Shown: in pieces, positions 5,504 through 7,222 of the stretch
Position numbering within the stretch: the stretch's first letter is position 1
Layout of the letters: every line of letters starts with the position of its first letter
Notes under the pieces: generated by a model
The model's input: only the letters and a program-made list of their open reading frames with translations
Told to the model about the DNA's origin: nothing
Databases searched by the model: none
Translations under genes and position numbers: made by a program
Assembly (NCBI GenBank): GCA_902462665.1
Contig: CABQCM010000064.1
Span: forward strand, 1-7,222
DNA length: 7,222 bases
Direction of reading: 5' to 3'
From: an uncultured Oscillospiraceae bacterium
GTDB lineage: Bacteria; Bacillota; Clostridia; Oscillospirales; Acutalibacteraceae

Positions 5504-6883
5504 TTATTGAATCCCCGGCAGACTGGGGATAAAGGCAAATCCGCGCTCTAAGTCCTCGTCGGTAGGAATGTAATCGTTCATTTTGTTCTCATTGTAAGCC
5601 ATATAGGCAGCCAAATCAAAATAACCGGTTCCGGTCAGCCCGAAGAGGATGGTTTTTTCCTCGCCGGTTTCTTTGCACTTGAGCGCTTCATCCACGGCGA
5701 CACGAATGGCGTGAGCCGATTCGGGGGCGGGCAGAATGCCCTCGCAGCGGGCAAACCGGGTAGCGGCGTCGAATACGCGGGTCTGTTCGACCGAGCGGGC
5801 TTCGTCCAAGAAGCCATCGTGATAAAGCTGCGAAAGAATGGGGCTCATGCCGTGGTAGCGCAAGCCTCCCGCGTGGTTGGCCGAGGGAATAAAGCCGCTG
5901 CCGAGCGTGTACATTTTAGCCAGCGGTGTGACCTTGCCGGTGTCGCAGAAGTCGTAAGCAAACTTACCTCTTGTCAGCGACGGACAGGAAGCGGGTTCCA
6001 CTGCGATGAAATAGGGGGAATGCCGCCCGTTGAGCCGGTCCTCCATAAAGGGAGCCATCAAACCGCCCAGATTGGAACCGCCGCCGGCGCAGCCAATGAC
6101 GATATCGGGATATTCGTCCACCTTTTCCATCGCGGCCTTCGCTTCCAGCCCAATGATGGACTGATGCAGCAGCACCTGATTGAGCACGCTGCCCAGCACA
6201 TAGCGGGTACCTTCGCTGGTGACAGCGACCTCGACGGCTTCGGAAATAGCGGTGCCAAGGCTGCCGGTGCTGTCAGGGAACTCCTCCAAAATTTTGCGGC
6301 CGACATTGGTGGTGTCGGAAGGGGAGGGGATAACCTGCGCGCCGTAGGTCTCCATAACCGCCTTGCGGTAGGGTTTTTGCTGGGCCGAGCATTTGACCAT
6401 GTAGACCTTGAGCTTCAGCCCAAAATAGCCGCAGGCCATGGATAGCGCGGTACCCCACTGACCAGCTCCCGTCTCGGTGGTCAGATGGGTCAGCCCCTGC
6501 TCTTTGGCGTAGTATGCCTGGGCAATGGCCGAATTCAACTTGTGGCTGCCCGAGGTGTTGTTGCCCTCGAACTTATAGTAGATTTTCGCCGGCGTGCCCA
6601 GCTCCTTTTCGAGGCAGTAGGCCCGAACCAGAGGAGCGGGACGATACATTTTATAAAATTTCAAGACCTCTTCGGGAATCTCGATATAACGGTCGGTCGT
6701 ATTGAGTTCCTGCTTGGCCAGTTCGGTGCAGAACACCGGCTCCAGATCGGCCACCGTGACCGGTTGCAGGGTGCCGGGATTCAGGATAGGAGCGTGGTCG
6801 GTTTTCATATCGGCGCGCACATTGTACCAGGCGCGTGGAAGCTCCTCTTCGCTCAGGTAGATTTTGTAGGGGATGTTTTTCAT
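5504..6883 (-). CDS. trpB: Tryptophan synthase beta chain, TrpB2 type
   Basis: A PLP enzyme of 459 residues that makes L-tryptophan from indole and L-serine in the cytosol. The start is the ATG at 6883 (MKNIPYKIYL): AAAGGA ends 9 nt before it, while the frame's longer extension runs back through the T-box and its terminator. Visible: the TrpB2-type N-terminus with PRAWYNVRADM, the PLP lysine K115 in TSGSHKLNSA, the catalytic-type glutamate E137 in ETGAGQWG, the phosphate-binding glycine loop GGGSN at 267-271, and GILPAPESAHA near 383-392. Length and the extended N-terminus fit TrpB2, a subgroup that usually does not pair with a TrpA, and no trpA lies next to it here. It may therefore serve indole salvage. 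The gene is single, with a T-box leader responding to tRNA-Trp upstream and the tRNA-Trp gene downstream. No key residue is missing. Confidence 0.95.
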   Translation of the reverse strand: MKNIPYKIYLSEEELPRAWYNVRADMKTDHAPILNPGTLQPVTVADLEPVFCTELAKQELNTTDRYIEIPEEVLKFYKMYRPAPLVRAYCLEKELGTPAKIYYKFEGNNTSGSHKLNSAIAQAYYAKEQGLTHLTTETGAGQWGTALSMACGYFGLKLKVYMVKCSAQQKPYRKAVMETYGAQVIPSPSDTTNVGRKILEEFPDSTGSLGTAISEAVEVAVTSEGTRYVLGSVLNQVLLHQSIIGLEAKAAMEKVDEYPDIVIGCAGGGSNLGGLMAPFMEDRLNGRHSPYFIAVEPASCPSLTRGKFAYDFCDTGKVTPLAKMYTLGSGFIPSANHAGGLRYHGMSPILSQLYHDGFLDEARSVEQTRVFDAATRFARCEGILPAPESAHAIRVAVDEALKCKETGEEKTILFGLTGTGYFDLAAYMAYNENKMNDYIPTDEDLERGFAFIPSLPGIQ

Positions 6884-6892
6884 GATGACCAT

Positions 6893-6898
6893 TCCTTT
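6893..6898 (-). promoter_or_regulatory. Ribosome binding site of trpB
   Basis: AAAGGA on the minus strand, 9 nt before the ATG at 6883. An upstream in-frame ATG (6892-6890) directly abuts this site with no spacer and so cannot use it. This fixes the start at MKNIPYK. Confidence 0.75.
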
Positions 6899-6925
6899 CT
6901 GCGTGTTTTGAGGGAGTGAGACAAC

Positions 6926-6962
6926 AAAAAAGCCCCCGTCCCTCCATTGCAGGGACAAGAGC
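6926..6962 (-). terminator. T-box leader terminator
   Basis: GCTCTTGTCCCT (6962-6951 on the minus strand) pairs with AGGGACGGGGGC (6943-6932), a 12-bp stem with several G-U pairs, a 7-nt loop and six U (6931-6926). It stops transcription 43 nt before trpB when tRNA-Trp is charged; the competing antiterminator uses the T-box bases just upstream of it. Confidence 0.88.
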
Positions 6963-7204
6963 GATATACTCCTGCGGTGCCACCTTGCTTGACGGCACGA
7001 AGGCCGCCCACCTTTTGAGAATGCAAACACATTCCTGCCCTGTAACGGGAGCTACCCGTCCCAAGCTACTCGGCGAACAACCCGCCTTTCACCAGGCCCT
7101 CCAAGGTCCATTTGCCGGGCCGCATTTCTGCCGGGATTCCACCATCCCCGACTCTCTGAGAGCGCGTAACCGACGTTATCTCCTTGTCAACGGTTTCTTT
7201 TGTT
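6926..7204 (-). ncRNA. T-box riboswitch sensing tRNA-Trp
   Basis: The leader of trpB contains, from its 5' end, CAGAGAG (7158-7152), the stem I segment GATGGTGGAATCC (about 7146-7134), a specifier TGG (7110-7108) in the usual AAA-TGG-ACC setting, a GC-rich hairpin (7059-7045), the T-box AAGGTGGCACCGC (6986-6974) and a terminator with U run. The UGG specifier pairs with anticodon CCA of tRNA-Trp, and UGGC in the T-box pairs with the uncharged GCCA end (discriminator G). Both partners are met by tRNA-Trp at 5132-5207. Binding of uncharged tRNA should stabilise the antiterminator and switch trpB on under tryptophan shortage. The 5' boundary is estimated from the promoter. Confidence 0.93.
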
Positions 7205-7210
7205 GCGAAT

Positions 7211-7219
7211 ACTATACCA
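7211..7219 (-). promoter_or_regulatory. Extended -10 element of the trpB T-box transcript
   Basis: TGGTATAGT on the minus strand (7219-7211) fits an extended -10 (TGn followed by TATAGT). Transcription would begin near 7204, just ahead of the T-box stem I. The -35 would fall outside the window. Confidence 0.6.
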
Positions 7220-7222
7220 CTC

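Noticed and set aside
5711..6445. Plus-strand frame of 244 codons
   Set aside because: Antisense shadow of trpB, which has unmistakable catalytic motifs on the other strand.
6884..7030. 49-residue N-terminal extension of trpB
   Set aside because: It is the T-box leader and terminator read as protein; a ribosome site is correctly placed only for the ATG at 6883.
6651..7064. Minus-strand frame of 137 codons
   Set aside because: It overlaps the T-box leader and the trpB 5' end in another frame; chance open frame.

Overview
The window looks like part of a Clostridia genome (Bacillota), probably an uncultured gut- or rumen-type relative of Oscillospiraceae. The evidence is a dockerin-tailed secreted protein, a tryptophan T-box leader, CCA-encoding tRNA genes, strong Shine-Dalgarno sites and consensus sigma-A promoter elements. 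The genus cannot be named from this sequence.

Left part (1-3317, + strand): the 3' portion of one large modular extracellular protein whose start lies outside the window. In order it carries two closely related discoidin-like (galactose-binding-fold) modules, an ADP-ribosylglycohydrolase (ARH)-fold domain that has lost the usual C-terminal D-x-D metal motif, a PKD domain, a third discoidin-like module, two helical AARAAYDALSDE-type repeats and a C-terminal type I dockerin. The dockerin implies docking to a cohesin-bearing scaffold. A perfect 16-bp bidirectional terminator (3340-3376) separates it from the next, convergent gene.

Middle part (3393-4718, - strand): an AT-richer accessory patch. 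It holds the decayed 3' end of an Rhs/YD-repeat polymorphic toxin, broken by several frameshifts and stops: conserved core up to D-P-L-G at about 4328, then a histidine-containing variable tip. Downstream follows an intact 139-codon gene (3393-3812) with a perfect AGGAGG, in the position of the cognate immunity gene. From 4719 to 4918 I see only an AT-rich spacer with a minus-strand terminator.

Right of that (4919-5350, - strand): a consensus promoter drives tRNA-Met(CAT), then tRNA-Trp(CCA), then a terminator. Exactly 180 bp beyond the tRNA-Trp 3' end is a second copy of its last 21 nt, followed at once by another strong terminator. Between the two copies lies a run of four hairpins, all with 3-nt loops. 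This is the most unexplained structure in the window.

Right end (5504-7222, - strand): a TrpB2-type tryptophan synthase beta chain (459 codons) behind a complete T-box leader. The specifier codon is UGG and the acceptor-pairing bases are UGGC, complementary to the anticodon (CCA) and the 3' end (GCCA) of the tRNA-Trp encoded about 300 bp downstream. Enzyme, sensor and sensed tRNA therefore sit together: uncharged tRNA-Trp should relieve termination and raise tryptophan synthesis from indole and serine.
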